A stretch of 41,854 nt of DNA from Acidimicrobiaceae bacterium. Lineage in GTDB: Bacteria > Actinomycetota > Acidimicrobiia > Acidimicrobiales > Bog-793. The stretch lies in assembly GCA_027306925.1 (NCBI GenBank), contig DAHUXW010000091.1, positions 1-41,854 on the forward strand. Direction: 5' to 3'. The translations under genes were made by a program, and so were the position numbers. Of this stretch, positions 7,845 through 15,940 are shown piece by piece. The notes below the pieces were generated by a model. It did not search any database, had not been told where the DNA came from, and saw nothing but the letters and a program-made list of their open reading frames with translations. The first letter of the stretch is position 1. The number at the start of each line of letters is the position of its first letter.

Positions 7845-10800
7845 CGGCACAGGCCGGACCGGTCGGAGCGCGACGTGCGCGACGATCCGGCGACCGCCGG
7901 TCAGCGTGACGACGAGATTCGCGTGGAGCACGCGCCGTCCGTCGCGCGCGATGAGTCGCCGGCCGGCGGGGGTCGTCGCGAACGGAACGCTTCTCGCGGC
8001 TGCCGGGCCGAGGACGAACACGCCGGACGCGAGCTCGATCGTCCGGAGCTTCCCACGCGTGGCGGGCATCTCGACCGTGAACGTGCCGCGGCCGGTGCAC
8101 CGCTGACCCCGAGCGCACACGAGCGCGACGCGCACGGACCCTGAGCGGAGACTGCCCGTCGCCGCTGTCCGGCTGAGTCGCGGCACGGAGGCGACGACGA
8201 GATCAGGGTCGTGCGTGAAGGTCGCGGTGACGGTCCCAACCGACGAGGCGGTGCCGAGCGCCACGAGATGGCCCGCGACCAGCGAGTAGATCGTGTCGCC
8301 GACGCGTATCGATGGATCGGTGATCGTGATCGTGATCGGCGCGGTCGCGACCGGGGCGGTGCCGTCGGGGGCGGACCAGGACACGGCGAAGGACGAGAGG
8401 TAGGACTGGCCTGCGGGGATCTCGCGCTCGAGCGCGACGGGATTCGCGGCGTACGCGACGTTGACGACCGTGCCCGGCGGAAGCGCACCCGGGGGCACCA
8501 CGACGCGCGCCCTCGCGCCGTGCGCCGCGTCTTCGAGACCGGTCACGCCTGACGAGACGCGCGCCGACACGGGTGCCGTGAACGTGTCCGCCGGACTGCC
8601 AGGCGGAAGCGGGGCGACCCGGGTCACGCCCACCGGTGGGACCGTGGAGGGTGGTGGCGATGGTCGCGGCGGCACGGTGGTCGTCGGCGTCGGAACAATG
8701 GTCGTGGTCGGCGGACCGCCACGGCCGCCTCCACTTCCGCCTCCGCCGCCACCGCCGCCTCCGCCTCCGCCTCCGCCTCCGCCTCCACCTCCGCCGGACG
8801 ACGGGAACACGGTGAGCGTGAAGCTCTGGCTCGTCGATCCGGCCGAGTCGGTCGCGCCGAAGGTGAACGGGAACGTCCCGCTGCTGGCTGGCGTCCCGGC
8901 CAAGGTTCCGGTCCCGTCCCCGTTGTCGACGAACCCGACGCCTCCCGGCAGAGCCCCGCTCTCGCTCAGCGTCCTCGACGTCGACCCGGTCGAGGTCACC
9001 GTGAAGCTGAACGGCGCACCTTCGGTCGCAGCCGCGGACGCAGCCGAGGTGATCGCCGGGTCCGCGTACGTGAACGCCTCCGGGGAGCTGCTTCCGATCG
9101 GGTTCGACACGACGACCTCGTTCACGCCGCTTCCCGCAGGAACGATCACGGTGAGCGAGCTCGCCGTCCGCGCCGACACCGTCGCGGCTGCTGCGCCAAA
9201 CGCCACGACCGCGTTCGTGAAGTCCGATCCGTGGATCGTGAGGGAGGCTCCCGCGGCGCCGGTCGTGCTCGAAAGGCTTGTGACCGTCGGACAGACGAGA
9301 CCGGTCGCGAGCGGCACGCCGAGGCCTGTCGCCAGGTTGTAGCCGGGCGACACGGAGTAGTCCAAGCCCGCGTAGGCCTGGGTCCAGTCGTTGTTGCCAC
9401 CCGTGACCTCGGCGAGCGCGGTGCCGTACCCGTACTTCTTCTCGTACGAGTACAGGCGAGGGGCGAGGTCTCCGATCGAGGTCGCGCAGGTCGGCACGAC
9501 GTCAGCGACCATCCCGGCCACGAGCGGCGCGGCGAAGCTCGTGCCGACACCGATCACCCACCCGCCTTGCGCGTACGCGACGTTTCCGTCGGCGTCTGCG
9601 GAGATGTCCGGGACGCCGCGGCACGACGTGCTCCCGCCGCACGATCCGGCGATCGGGAACACCGACGCCTGGCCCGCCGGCTGGGCGAAGTCGGACGCGA
9701 TCCCACCGCCTCCCGCGCCGCCCCAGCCCGGTCCCGTGTAGCCGTACGGCGCGTTTCCCGAGTTCTGGGAGCAGGTGATCGCGCCCGCCGACGCACACGC
9801 GTTCCATGCGACGTCCGCGCCGCGGCTGATGTCCGTCCCTCCGACAGCCGTCACGTACGGATCGGACGCCGGGTACTGGACCGCGAGGCCCGTCCCGGAG
9901 ACCGGAGGGTAGTCGCACGCCTCCGAGCCCTCGTCGCCGCTCGCGACGAGGACGGTCTGACCCTGGCTCGCCGCTCTCGCGAAGAGCGCGTCGAGCGCGG
10001 TCACCTCGGAGCCGTCGGCGGCCTCGCACGCGCCCCAGCTCATGGAGACGACCTGGGCAACGTCGTCCTGGACGATCGTGTCGAGGACGTCGTAGAGGCC
10101 GGTGGGCGTGTTCGGCCCCTCGACCGAGACCACGTGCGCGAGCGGGGCCTGGGTCTGGATCTGCTCGACGTCGAAGTCGGCCTCGTCCGTCCCGAGCGTG
10201 GTCGCCGTGCCGCCGCCGTCGACGGTCTGGACCGAGTAGTTCGACGCCTGCACGCCGAAGCAGCTGTCGTACGCGGCGACATCGCTCGCGGAGCTCGGCG
10301 CGAGCTCGACGACCGCCGCGGTCACGCCGAGCCCGCCGTGTCCCGCCGCGAGGAGAGTGCCCACCCCGTAGTGGTCACCTGCCTGGTCGAGCGTGAAGAC
10401 CGAGCCGTCGGACGCGGTGCTCTCGACGTAGTCCCTAGCCTCGGCGGCCGCAGCCGCGCACGGAGCGACGGCCAGGCTCCCCGAGCTCGGGGACGATGCT
10501 GCCGGCCCTGCCGCGGGTGCCCACGGATTGCGCGAGCCCGGCTCGACCCTGAGCGCGGGCGACGCGACCGGCGCGTCGTCCAGACCGACGATCGAAGTGA
10601 GGCTCGCGGCGACCGCCGGCGGCACGCTCGGGCGACCCGACGCGTACGCGCGCGCGCCGCGCGCCGCGTGCTCCCGGAACACCACGTGCAAGAGCCTGTC
10701 GAGCGTCGCCGGGGAGGTGACCACGCGCAGCGCGGCGCCCTCCCGACGAAACGGCACGCCGCTCGACGCGAGCCACGCGGCCACGGAACGGTCCGACGAC

Positions 10801-11072
10801 GAGGACGACCCGCCCCGCAGCACGAAGTCGACTTCGATGCGGGCCGCCGTCACGGGCCCGACTGCGGCGCCCAGCCCCAGCGAAGGATCGTCGCCGAACG
10901 GGACGAGCGCGGACGTCCCACCCGCCGCGCGCGCGCCGACGCGGGCCGGAGACGCGCACGCGACCGCGACGACGGCCGCGACGACGGCGACGGCGACGGC
11001 GAGGAGCGCGGAAACGCGAAGCACCGGCTCGCAGCGACGAGAGACGAAGCGGGGTCGCAGTCTCGAGACCAT
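7818..11072 (-). CDS. Secreted S53 (sedolisin/kumamolisin-type) serine-carboxyl protease
   Basis: A 1084-residue exported acid-type endopeptidase. An Arg-rich N-terminus precedes a hydrophobic signal (about 20-40, ending VAVACASPA; a lipoprotein cleavage is possible but the lipobox is not canonical). A pro-domain (about 50-190) is followed by the S53 domain (about 220-590). The catalytic set is complete: Glu297 and Asp301 (DEADFDVE), Asp380 (SGDEG) and Ser512 (GTSFAAP). SWGACE and a C-terminal calcium-site-like segment (SPGYNLATGLG) are also present. Then come an IPT/TIG domain (about 592-670), an Ig-like putative domain (about 672-757), a 20-glycine run, a Pro/Thr linker and a beta-rich C-terminal region of unknown family. 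The ATG at 11072 has a GGAGGTGA ribosome binding site. Confidence 0.93.
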   Translation of the reverse strand: MVSRLRPRFVSRRCEPVLRVSALLAVAVAVVAAVVAVACASPARVGARAAGGTSALVPFGDDPSLGLGAAVGPVTAARIEVDFVLRGGSSSSSDRSVAAWLASSGVPFRREGAALRVVTSPATLDRLLHVVFREHAARGARAYASGRPSVPPAVAASLTSIVGLDDAPVASPALRVEPGSRNPWAPAAGPAASSPSSGSLAVAPCAAAAAEARDYVESTASDGSVFTLDQAGDHYGVGTLLAAGHGGLGVTAAVVELAPSSASDVAAYDSCFGVQASNYSVQTVDGGGTATTLGTDEADFDVEQIQTQAPLAHVVSVEGPNTPTGLYDVLDTIVQDDVAQVVSMSWGACEAADGSEVTALDALFARAASQGQTVLVASGDEGSEACDYPPVSGTGLAVQYPASDPYVTAVGGTDISRGADVAWNACASAGAITCSQNSGNAPYGYTGPGWGGAGGGGIASDFAQPAGQASVFPIAGSCGGSTSCRGVPDISADADGNVAYAQGGWVIGVGTSFAAPLVAGMVADVVPTCATSIGDLAPRLYSYEKKYGYGTALAEVTGGNNDWTQAYAGLDYSVSPGYNLATGLGVPLATGLVCPTVTSLSSTTGAAGASLTIHGSDFTNAVVAFGAAAATVSARTASSLTVIVPAGSGVNEVVVSNPIGSSSPEAFTYADPAITSAASAAATEGAPFSFTVTSTGSTSRTLSESGALPGGVGFVDNGDGTGTLAGTPASSGTFPFTFGATDSAGSTSQSFTLTVFPSSGGGGGGGGGGGGGGGGGGGGSGGGRGGPPTTTIVPTPTTTVPPRPSPPPSTVPPVGVTRVAPLPPGSPADTFTAPVSARVSSGVTGLEDAAHGARARVVVPPGALPPGTVVNVAYAANPVALEREIPAGQSYLSSFAVSWSAPDGTAPVATAPITITITDPSIRVGDTIYSLVAGHLVALGTASSVGTVTATFTHDPDLVVASVPRLSRTAATGSLRSGSVRVALVCARGQRCTGRGTFTVEMPATRGKLRTIELASGVFVLGPAAARSVPFATTPAGRRLIARDGRRVLHANLVVTLTGGRRIVAHVALRPVRPVPSHAAGRQA
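8736..8795 (-). repeat. Simple repeat encoding 20 consecutive glycines
   Basis: Sixty bases of GGC/GGA/GGT codons on the minus strand, mostly a (TCCGCC)n hexamer on the plus strand, encode 20 Gly in a row. The run is followed by SGGGRGGPPTTT and a Pro/Thr-rich linker. It separates the Ig-like domain from the C-terminal domain of the S53 protease. Such tracts are prone to length change. Confidence 0.95.
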
Positions 11073-11265
11073 GGGGACTCTCACCTCCGGTCGATGGCGC
11101 ACGTCCTCGATCTGCCGACGCAGGCGAGCCGGCTGCGCGCCCACCGCAGCGGGCGGCGAGGTCCGCGGGCACCCGAACGTTGTCGAGCTCGTCCACCGAG
11201 CTGGCCGCACGCTACCGCGCGAGGTGCTCGCTGAACGGCGCCGGCGCCACCCGACGACGCGTCGG

Positions 11266-11892
11266 TCAGGCGACCCCGCGCGGCCGGAACTGCACGCTCA
11301 CCCGCGTCCCGACGGCGCGCGCGGTCTTCGGCACCGCGTGCTCCCAGGTGCGCTGGCAGCTACCGCCCATGACGAGCAGGTCCCCGTGCCCGACCTCGTA
11401 GCGGACCGACGGCCCGCCGCCGCGCGGCCGCAATGCGAGCACTCGCCGGGCACCGAGCGAGAGGATCGCGACGACCGTGTCAGCGCGGGCACCCCGACCG
11501 ATCCGGTCGCCGTGCCAGGCGACGCTGTCCCTGCCGTCGCGGTACAGGCACAGCCCCACCGTGCGGAACGGCTCGCCGAGGTCCGGCCGGTAGTGCTCGT
11601 CGAGCGCTCCCCGCACCCGCACGAGCGCGGGCGCGGGGAGCGCGTCGTGCTCGCCGTAGAAGCACGACAGCCGGGGCACGTCGACCACCCGCTCGTACAT
11701 CGGGCGCCGCTCCGAGCGCCACGGGACGACTGTGACGAGCCGCTCGAACAGCTGGTCCGAACCAGCGAGCCATTCCCGGCGGACATCGACCCACGCGCCG
11801 TGCGCGAGCCGCGTGCGCGCGACGGTCGACCCGAGCACGCCGGGAGCCGGCTCCCTGTCGACGTCGAGCAGGCTCGCCTGGAACACGACCAT
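11266..11892 (-). CDS. alkB: AlkB-type alpha-ketoglutarate-dependent DNA/RNA repair dioxygenase
   Basis: A 208-residue Fe(II)/2-oxoglutarate dioxygenase expected to remove alkyl groups from bases by oxidative demethylation. The iron triad is visible as His127 and Asp129 (WHGDRIG) and His185 (WEHAVPK). The 2-oxoglutarate/substrate arginines lie in RVSVQFRPRG near the C-terminus. PRLSCFYGEHD and LCLYRDGRDSVAWHGD match the nucleotide-recognition region of the AlkB/ALKBH2-3 branch. Length fits bacterial AlkB (about 200-220). I chose the ATG at 11892. A TATCGT -10 element ends 6 nt upstream, which would make the mRNA leaderless, and a LexA box covers the -35 position. Longer in-frame extensions would swallow that promoter. 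Confidence 0.93.
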   Translation of the reverse strand: MVVFQASLLDVDREPAPGVLGSTVARTRLAHGAWVDVRREWLAGSDQLFERLVTVVPWRSERRPMYERVVDVPRLSCFYGEHDALPAPALVRVRGALDEHYRPDLGEPFRTVGLCLYRDGRDSVAWHGDRIGRGARADTVVAILSLGARRVLALRPRGGGPSVRYEVGHGDLLVMGGSCQRTWEHAVPKTARAVGTRVSVQFRPRGVA

Positions 11893-11914
11893 GCGAGCAC
11901 GATACCCCAGCTTG

Positions 11915-11928
11915 CGAACACGTGTTCG
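11915..11928 (-). promoter_or_regulatory. LexA (SOS) box upstream of alkB
   Basis: CGAACACGTGTTCG is a perfect 14-bp palindrome containing GAAC-N4-GTTC, the LexA site of Gram-positive bacteria and actinobacteria (consensus TCGAAC-N4-GTTCGA). Read on the minus strand, it is followed 10 nt later by a TATCGT -10 element (11899-11904), so LexA would sit on the -35 region of alkB. The divergent exporter promoter starts about 70 bp away and is less likely to be covered. Confidence 0.75.
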
Positions 11929-11998
11929 ACTCTCGGATCGGCGCCAGTCCCGCCGGGTTCGCGGTCGCGGCACGCCCGTTATTGCATTGAACGAATCT

Positions 11999-12026
11999 TT
12001 GCGTAGTACGCACACAGTGATATCCT
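11999..12026 (+). promoter_or_regulatory. Promoter of the ABC exporter operon
   Basis: TTGCGT (11999-12004), 16-bp spacer, TATCCT (12021-12026). A GCGTA-G-TACGC inverted repeat (12001-12011) overlaps the -35 box and spacer start and could be an operator. The -10 element ends 7 nt before an ATG at 12034, so transcription would start at or next to that codon. Confidence 0.5.
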
Positions 12027-12033
12027 GGCCGGC

Positions 12034-12147
12034 ATGGGCGCGTCCTCCATCGTGGACCGGCCGCGGCGCGACTCGTCCGTGCGACGCGGACAGTCGAAGG
12101 GCGCGACGCAGCGCCTCGACGCGGTCCGCGACGCGGCACGGGGCTGA
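12034..12147 (+). CDS. Possible leaderless 37-residue leader peptide
   Basis: The frame MGASSIVDRPRRDSSVRRGQ... ends in a TGA at 12145-12147, 10 bp before the exporter start. Its ATG lies where the promoter above would begin transcription, and leaderless translation is common in actinobacteria. The segment SSIVDRPRR resembles the recognition-helix/wing region of MarR regulators (SSLVDRLERRGLVRR-like), which often precede such exporters. It could therefore be a relic of a MarR gene, a leader peptide coupling translation to the exporter, or non-coding. Confidence 0.3.
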   Translation: MGASSIVDRPRRDSSVRRGQSKGATQRLDAVRDAARG

Positions 12148-12157
12148 GCGGGGAGCT

Positions 12158-13891
12158 GTGCTCGTACGCCTGCTCCGCACTCACCTGCGGCCGTACCGCT
12201 GGTCCATCGCGTTCGTCGTGCTGCTCCAGCTCGTCCAGTCGCTCGCGACCTTGTACCTGCCGACGCTGAACGCCGACATCATCGACAACGGCATCGTCGC
12301 CGGCAACGCCGGCTACATCGTCCACAGCGGCGGGCTCATGCTCGCGGTCACGCTCGTACAGATCGCCTGCTCGATCGGCGCCGTCTTCTTCGGCGCCCGC
12401 ACGGCGATGGCCCTCGGTCGCGACATCCGCGGCGCGGTGTTCCACCGCGTCCACGACTTCTCGGCTCGCGAGGTCGGGCACTTCGGGACGCCGTCACTCA
12501 TCACCCGCACGACCAACGACGTGCAGCAGGTGCAGATGGTCGCCCTCATGAGCTTCACGCTCATGGTCTCGGCGCCCATCATGGGCGTCGGAGCCGTGCT
12601 CATGGCGCTCAACCAGGACGTCCCGCTCTCCTCGCTGCTGCTCATCATCGTGCCGGTGCTCGGTGCGATCGTCGCGCTCATCGTCTCGCGCATGCGACCC
12701 CGCTACCGGACGATGCAGCGGCGCATCGACCGGATCAACCAGGTGCTGCGCGAGCAGATCACCGGGGTGCGCGTGATCCGCGCCTTCGTCCGCGACGGCT
12801 CGGAGCGCGAGCGCTTCGAGGTGGCGAACACCGAGCTCTACGACGTGGCGCTCGCCGTCGGGCGCCTCATGGCGTACATGTTCCCGTCGGTCATGCTCGT
12901 CGTGAACGTCGCGAGCATCGCGACGCTGTGGTTCGGCGGTCACCTCATCGCGAGCGGCAGCATGCAGGTCGGCGCCCTCACCGCCTTCCTCAGCTACCTC
13001 GTCCAGGTGTTGATGTCGGTGATGATGGCGACGTTCATGTTCGTCATGGTGCCCCGCGCCGAGGCCAGCGCCGAGCGAATCGAGGAAGTGCTCGACACCG
13101 TGCCGAGCGTCGTACCCCCGGCCGCGCCCGTCGTCCCCGCCGTGCGCGAGGGGCGGCTCGAGATGCGCGCGGTCGACTTCCACTACCCGGGCGCCGAGGC
13201 CCCGGTGCTGCGCGGTGTCGACCTCGTCGCCGGCCCGGGCGAGACGACCGCCGTCATCGGCAGCACGGGAAGCGGCAAGACGACGCTGCTCAACCTCGTG
13301 CCCCGCCTGTTCGACGCGACCGCGGGGGTCGTCCTCGTCGACGGCGTCGACGTGCGCGAGATCGACACGGCGCGGCTCGCGACGCTCGTCGCCATCGTCC
13401 CGCAGCGTCCCTATCTGTTCTCCGGGACCGTCGCGTCGAACCTTCGCTACGGGCGGCCGGACGCGACCGACGACGAGCTGTGGCTCGCGCTCGGGACCGC
13501 CCAGGCGCGCGACTTCGTCGAGCAGATGCCCGGAGGGCTCGACGCGCCGATCGCGCAGGGCGGCACGAACGTCTCGGGCGGCCAGCGGCAACGCCTGGCG
13601 ATCGCCCGCGCGATCGTCCACCGCCCGGCGATCTACCTGTTCGACGACTCGTTCTCAGCGCTCGACTACGGCACGGACGCTGCGCTCCGGGCGGCGCTCG
13701 CACGCGACATCGCCGGCGCGACGATCGTGGTCGTCGCGCAGCGGGTGAGCACGATCCGCCACGCGGACCGGATCGTCGTCCTCGACCGCGGGGCCGTCGT
13801 CGGCACCGGCACGCACGACGAGCTCATGGTGGGCAACGAGACCTACCGGGAGATCGTCCTCTCGCAGCTCACCGAGGACGAGGCGGCGTGA
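12158..13891 (+). CDS. Heterodimeric ABC exporter, degenerate-site half
   Basis: A 577-residue half-transporter: six-helix membrane domain (about 1-320), then an ATPase domain (about 340-577). Walker A is GSTGSGKTT (Lys374) and the signature VSGGQ (473-476) is intact. The Walker B catalytic Glu is Asp497 (LFDDSFSALD) and the switch His is Gln528 (VVVAQRVS). These substitutions are the mark of the degenerate-site partner in heterodimers such as TM287/TM288 or LmrCD. The partner follows directly, overlapping by GTGA. The GTG start at 12158 has a GGGGAG just upstream. Substrates of such pairs are typically drugs, lipids or peptides; nothing here decides between them. Confidence 0.95.
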   Translation: MLVRLLRTHLRPYRWSIAFVVLLQLVQSLATLYLPTLNADIIDNGIVAGNAGYIVHSGGLMLAVTLVQIACSIGAVFFGARTAMALGRDIRGAVFHRVHDFSAREVGHFGTPSLITRTTNDVQQVQMVALMSFTLMVSAPIMGVGAVLMALNQDVPLSSLLLIIVPVLGAIVALIVSRMRPRYRTMQRRIDRINQVLREQITGVRVIRAFVRDGSERERFEVANTELYDVALAVGRLMAYMFPSVMLVVNVASIATLWFGGHLIASGSMQVGALTAFLSYLVQVLMSVMMATFMFVMVPRAEASAERIEEVLDTVPSVVPPAAPVVPAVREGRLEMRAVDFHYPGAEAPVLRGVDLVAGPGETTAVIGSTGSGKTTLLNLVPRLFDATAGVVLVDGVDVREIDTARLATLVAIVPQRPYLFSGTVASNLRYGRPDATDDELWLALGTAQARDFVEQMPGGLDAPIAQGGTNVSGGQRQRLAIARAIVHRPAIYLFDDSFSALDYGTDAALRAALARDIAGATIVVVAQRVSTIRHADRIVVLDRGAVVGTGTHDELMVGNETYREIVLSQLTEDEAA

Positions 13892-15873
13892 GCGCCGCGT
13901 CAGGACCGCCCGTCGAGCGGCCCGTGCCCGAACGCCGCGCGCCGGGCGGCGCGCGTTTTGGTCCGCCGGGCATGGCGGGCGGTGCTCCGGCCGAGAAGTC
14001 CCTCGACTTCGGCGCCTCGAGCCGACGGCTCCTGCGCGAGCTCGCGCCCGAGCGCGCGCTCGTCGCGGGCACGGTCGCGCTCGGCGCCACGAGCGTCACG
14101 CTGTCCGTGCTCGGACCGAGGATGCTCGGCCACGCGACCGACCTCATCTTCTCGGGCTATCTCGGCAAGCGCATCCCCGCCGGCGTCTCGAAGGCGCAGA
14201 TGCTCGCCCGCCTGCGGAGCGAGGGCAAGGGGACGCTCGCGGACATGCTCGCCGCGGTGCACCTCGTCCCCGGGCGCGGGATCGACTTCGGCGCCGTGGG
14301 CCGCGTGCTCCTCGCGGTGCTCCTGCTCTACGCCGCGTCGTCCGCCGCGAGCCTGCTTCAGGGCCGCCTCACCGCCGTCGTCGTCCAGCGCTCCGTCTTC
14401 CGCCTCCGCAGGAAGGTCGAGGCGAAGCTCGCGCGCCTCCCGCTCCGCTACTTCGACGGGCAGCCGACAGGCGAGATCCTGAGTCGCGTGACGAACGACA
14501 TCGACAACGTCGCGCAGAGCCTCCAGCAGACGATGAGCCAGGTCGTGATCTCGCTCCTCACGATCGCCGGCGTGCTCGCGATGATGCTCGTGATCTCGCC
14601 CGTGCTCGCGGTCATCGCGCTCGTGACGGTGCCCGCGTCGGTGTTCGTCGCGACCCGGATCGGCAAGCGAGCGCAACCGAACTTCGTCACGCAGTGGGCG
14701 ACGACGGGCAGGCTCAACGGTCACATCGAGGAGATGTACACGGGCCACTCGCTCGTCCGGGCCTTCGGCCGGCGAGCGGAGGCCGAAGCCACGTTTGCCG
14801 GGCACAACGACGAGCTGTTCCGCGCGAGCTTTCGCGCGCAGTTCGTCTCCGGGATCATCCAGCCGGCGATGACCTTCATCGGGAACGTGAACTACGTCCT
14901 CGTCGCGGTCATCGGCGGCCTACGCGTCGCGTCCGGCCAGCTGTCGCTCGGCGACGTGCAGGCGTTCATCCAGTACTCCCGGCAGTTCTCCCAGCCGATC
15001 GCGCAGGTCGCGAGCATGGCGAACCTGCTCCAGTCCGGCGTGGCGTCCGCAGAACGGGTCTTCGCGCTGCTCGACGCGGCCGAGCAGGAACCCGACCCCG
15101 AGCGGCCGAGCAGCCCGGCGGTCGTCGAGGGGCGGGTGGACTTCGAGCACGTGTCGTTCGACTACAGCGCCGACACGCGGCTCATCGAGGACCTGTCGCT
15201 CTCGGTGGAGCCCGGCGAGACGGTCGCGATCGTCGGCCCGACCGGCGCGGGAAAGACGACGCTCGTGAACCTCCTCATGCGCTTCTACGACGTGCGGTCG
15301 GGCCGGATCCTGCTCGACGGCGTCGACGTCGCGACGATGCGCCGGGAGGACCTGCGCTCGAGGACCGGCATGGTGCTCCAGGACACCTGGCTCTTCAGCG
15401 GTTCCATCGCGGACAACATCGCGTACGGCAGACCGGGAGCGACCCGCGACCAGGTGGTCGCCGCGGCGCTCGCGACGCACGTGGACCACTTCGTGCGCAC
15501 GCTCCCCGACGGCTACGACACGACGATCGACGAGGAGGGCTCCTCGGTGAGCGCCGGCGAACGGCAGCTCATCACGATCGCGCGAGCGTTCCTCGCCGAG
15601 CCGGCCATCCTCATCCTCGACGAGGCGACGAGCTCGGTCGACACCCGCACCGAGGTGCTCATCCAGCGCGCGATGCGCACGCTGCGCGCCGGTCGGACGA
15701 GCTTCGTCATCGCACACCGGCTGTCGACGATCCGCGACGCGGACGTCATCCTCGTCATGGAGGAAGGCCGGATCGTCGAGCGGGGGCGGCACGTCGAGCT
15801 CCTCGAGGCGGGCGGCGCGTACGCGCGGCTCTACTCGGCGCAGTTCGCCGAGGCGCTGTCCGAGATCGAGTGA
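13888..15873 (+). CDS. Heterodimeric ABC exporter, canonical-Walker-B half
   Basis: A 661-residue half-transporter overlapping the previous gene by 4 bp. A Pro/Gly-rich cytoplasmic N-terminus (about 1-40) and an extended loop between TM1 and TM2 make it longer than its partner. The ATPase domain has GPTGAGKTT, a canonical Walker B with Glu579 (ILILDEATSSVD) and the switch His610 (VIAHRLS). Its signature motif is SAGE (555-558) rather than SGGQ. The two half-sites are complementary: this degenerate signature would pair with the partner's degenerate Walker B/switch. The heterodimer therefore has one working and one inactive ATP site, as known for type IV heterodimeric exporters. Confidence 0.95.
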   Translation: MSAASGPPVERPVPERRAPGGARFGPPGMAGGAPAEKSLDFGASSRRLLRELAPERALVAGTVALGATSVTLSVLGPRMLGHATDLIFSGYLGKRIPAGVSKAQMLARLRSEGKGTLADMLAAVHLVPGRGIDFGAVGRVLLAVLLLYAASSAASLLQGRLTAVVVQRSVFRLRRKVEAKLARLPLRYFDGQPTGEILSRVTNDIDNVAQSLQQTMSQVVISLLTIAGVLAMMLVISPVLAVIALVTVPASVFVATRIGKRAQPNFVTQWATTGRLNGHIEEMYTGHSLVRAFGRRAEAEATFAGHNDELFRASFRAQFVSGIIQPAMTFIGNVNYVLVAVIGGLRVASGQLSLGDVQAFIQYSRQFSQPIAQVASMANLLQSGVASAERVFALLDAAEQEPDPERPSSPAVVEGRVDFEHVSFDYSADTRLIEDLSLSVEPGETVAIVGPTGAGKTTLVNLLMRFYDVRSGRILLDGVDVATMRREDLRSRTGMVLQDTWLFSGSIADNIAYGRPGATRDQVVAAALATHVDHFVRTLPDGYDTTIDEEGSSVSAGERQLITIARAFLAEPAILILDEATSSVDTRTEVLIQRAMRTLRAGRTSFVIAHRLSTIRDADVILVMEEGRIVERGRHVELLEAGGAYARLYSAQFAEALSEIE

Positions 15874-15940
15874 CCGCCGGGCCGCGCGACGCACGCGGCC
15901 GGTGGCTGCGGAGGCGGCACAACCGTGCTACCCATGTGGC

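Noticed and set aside
8724-8796. Repetitive CCTCCG block as possible CRISPR or satellite
   Set aside because: It is a hexamer run in frame with the protease and encodes polyglycine; there are no spacers.
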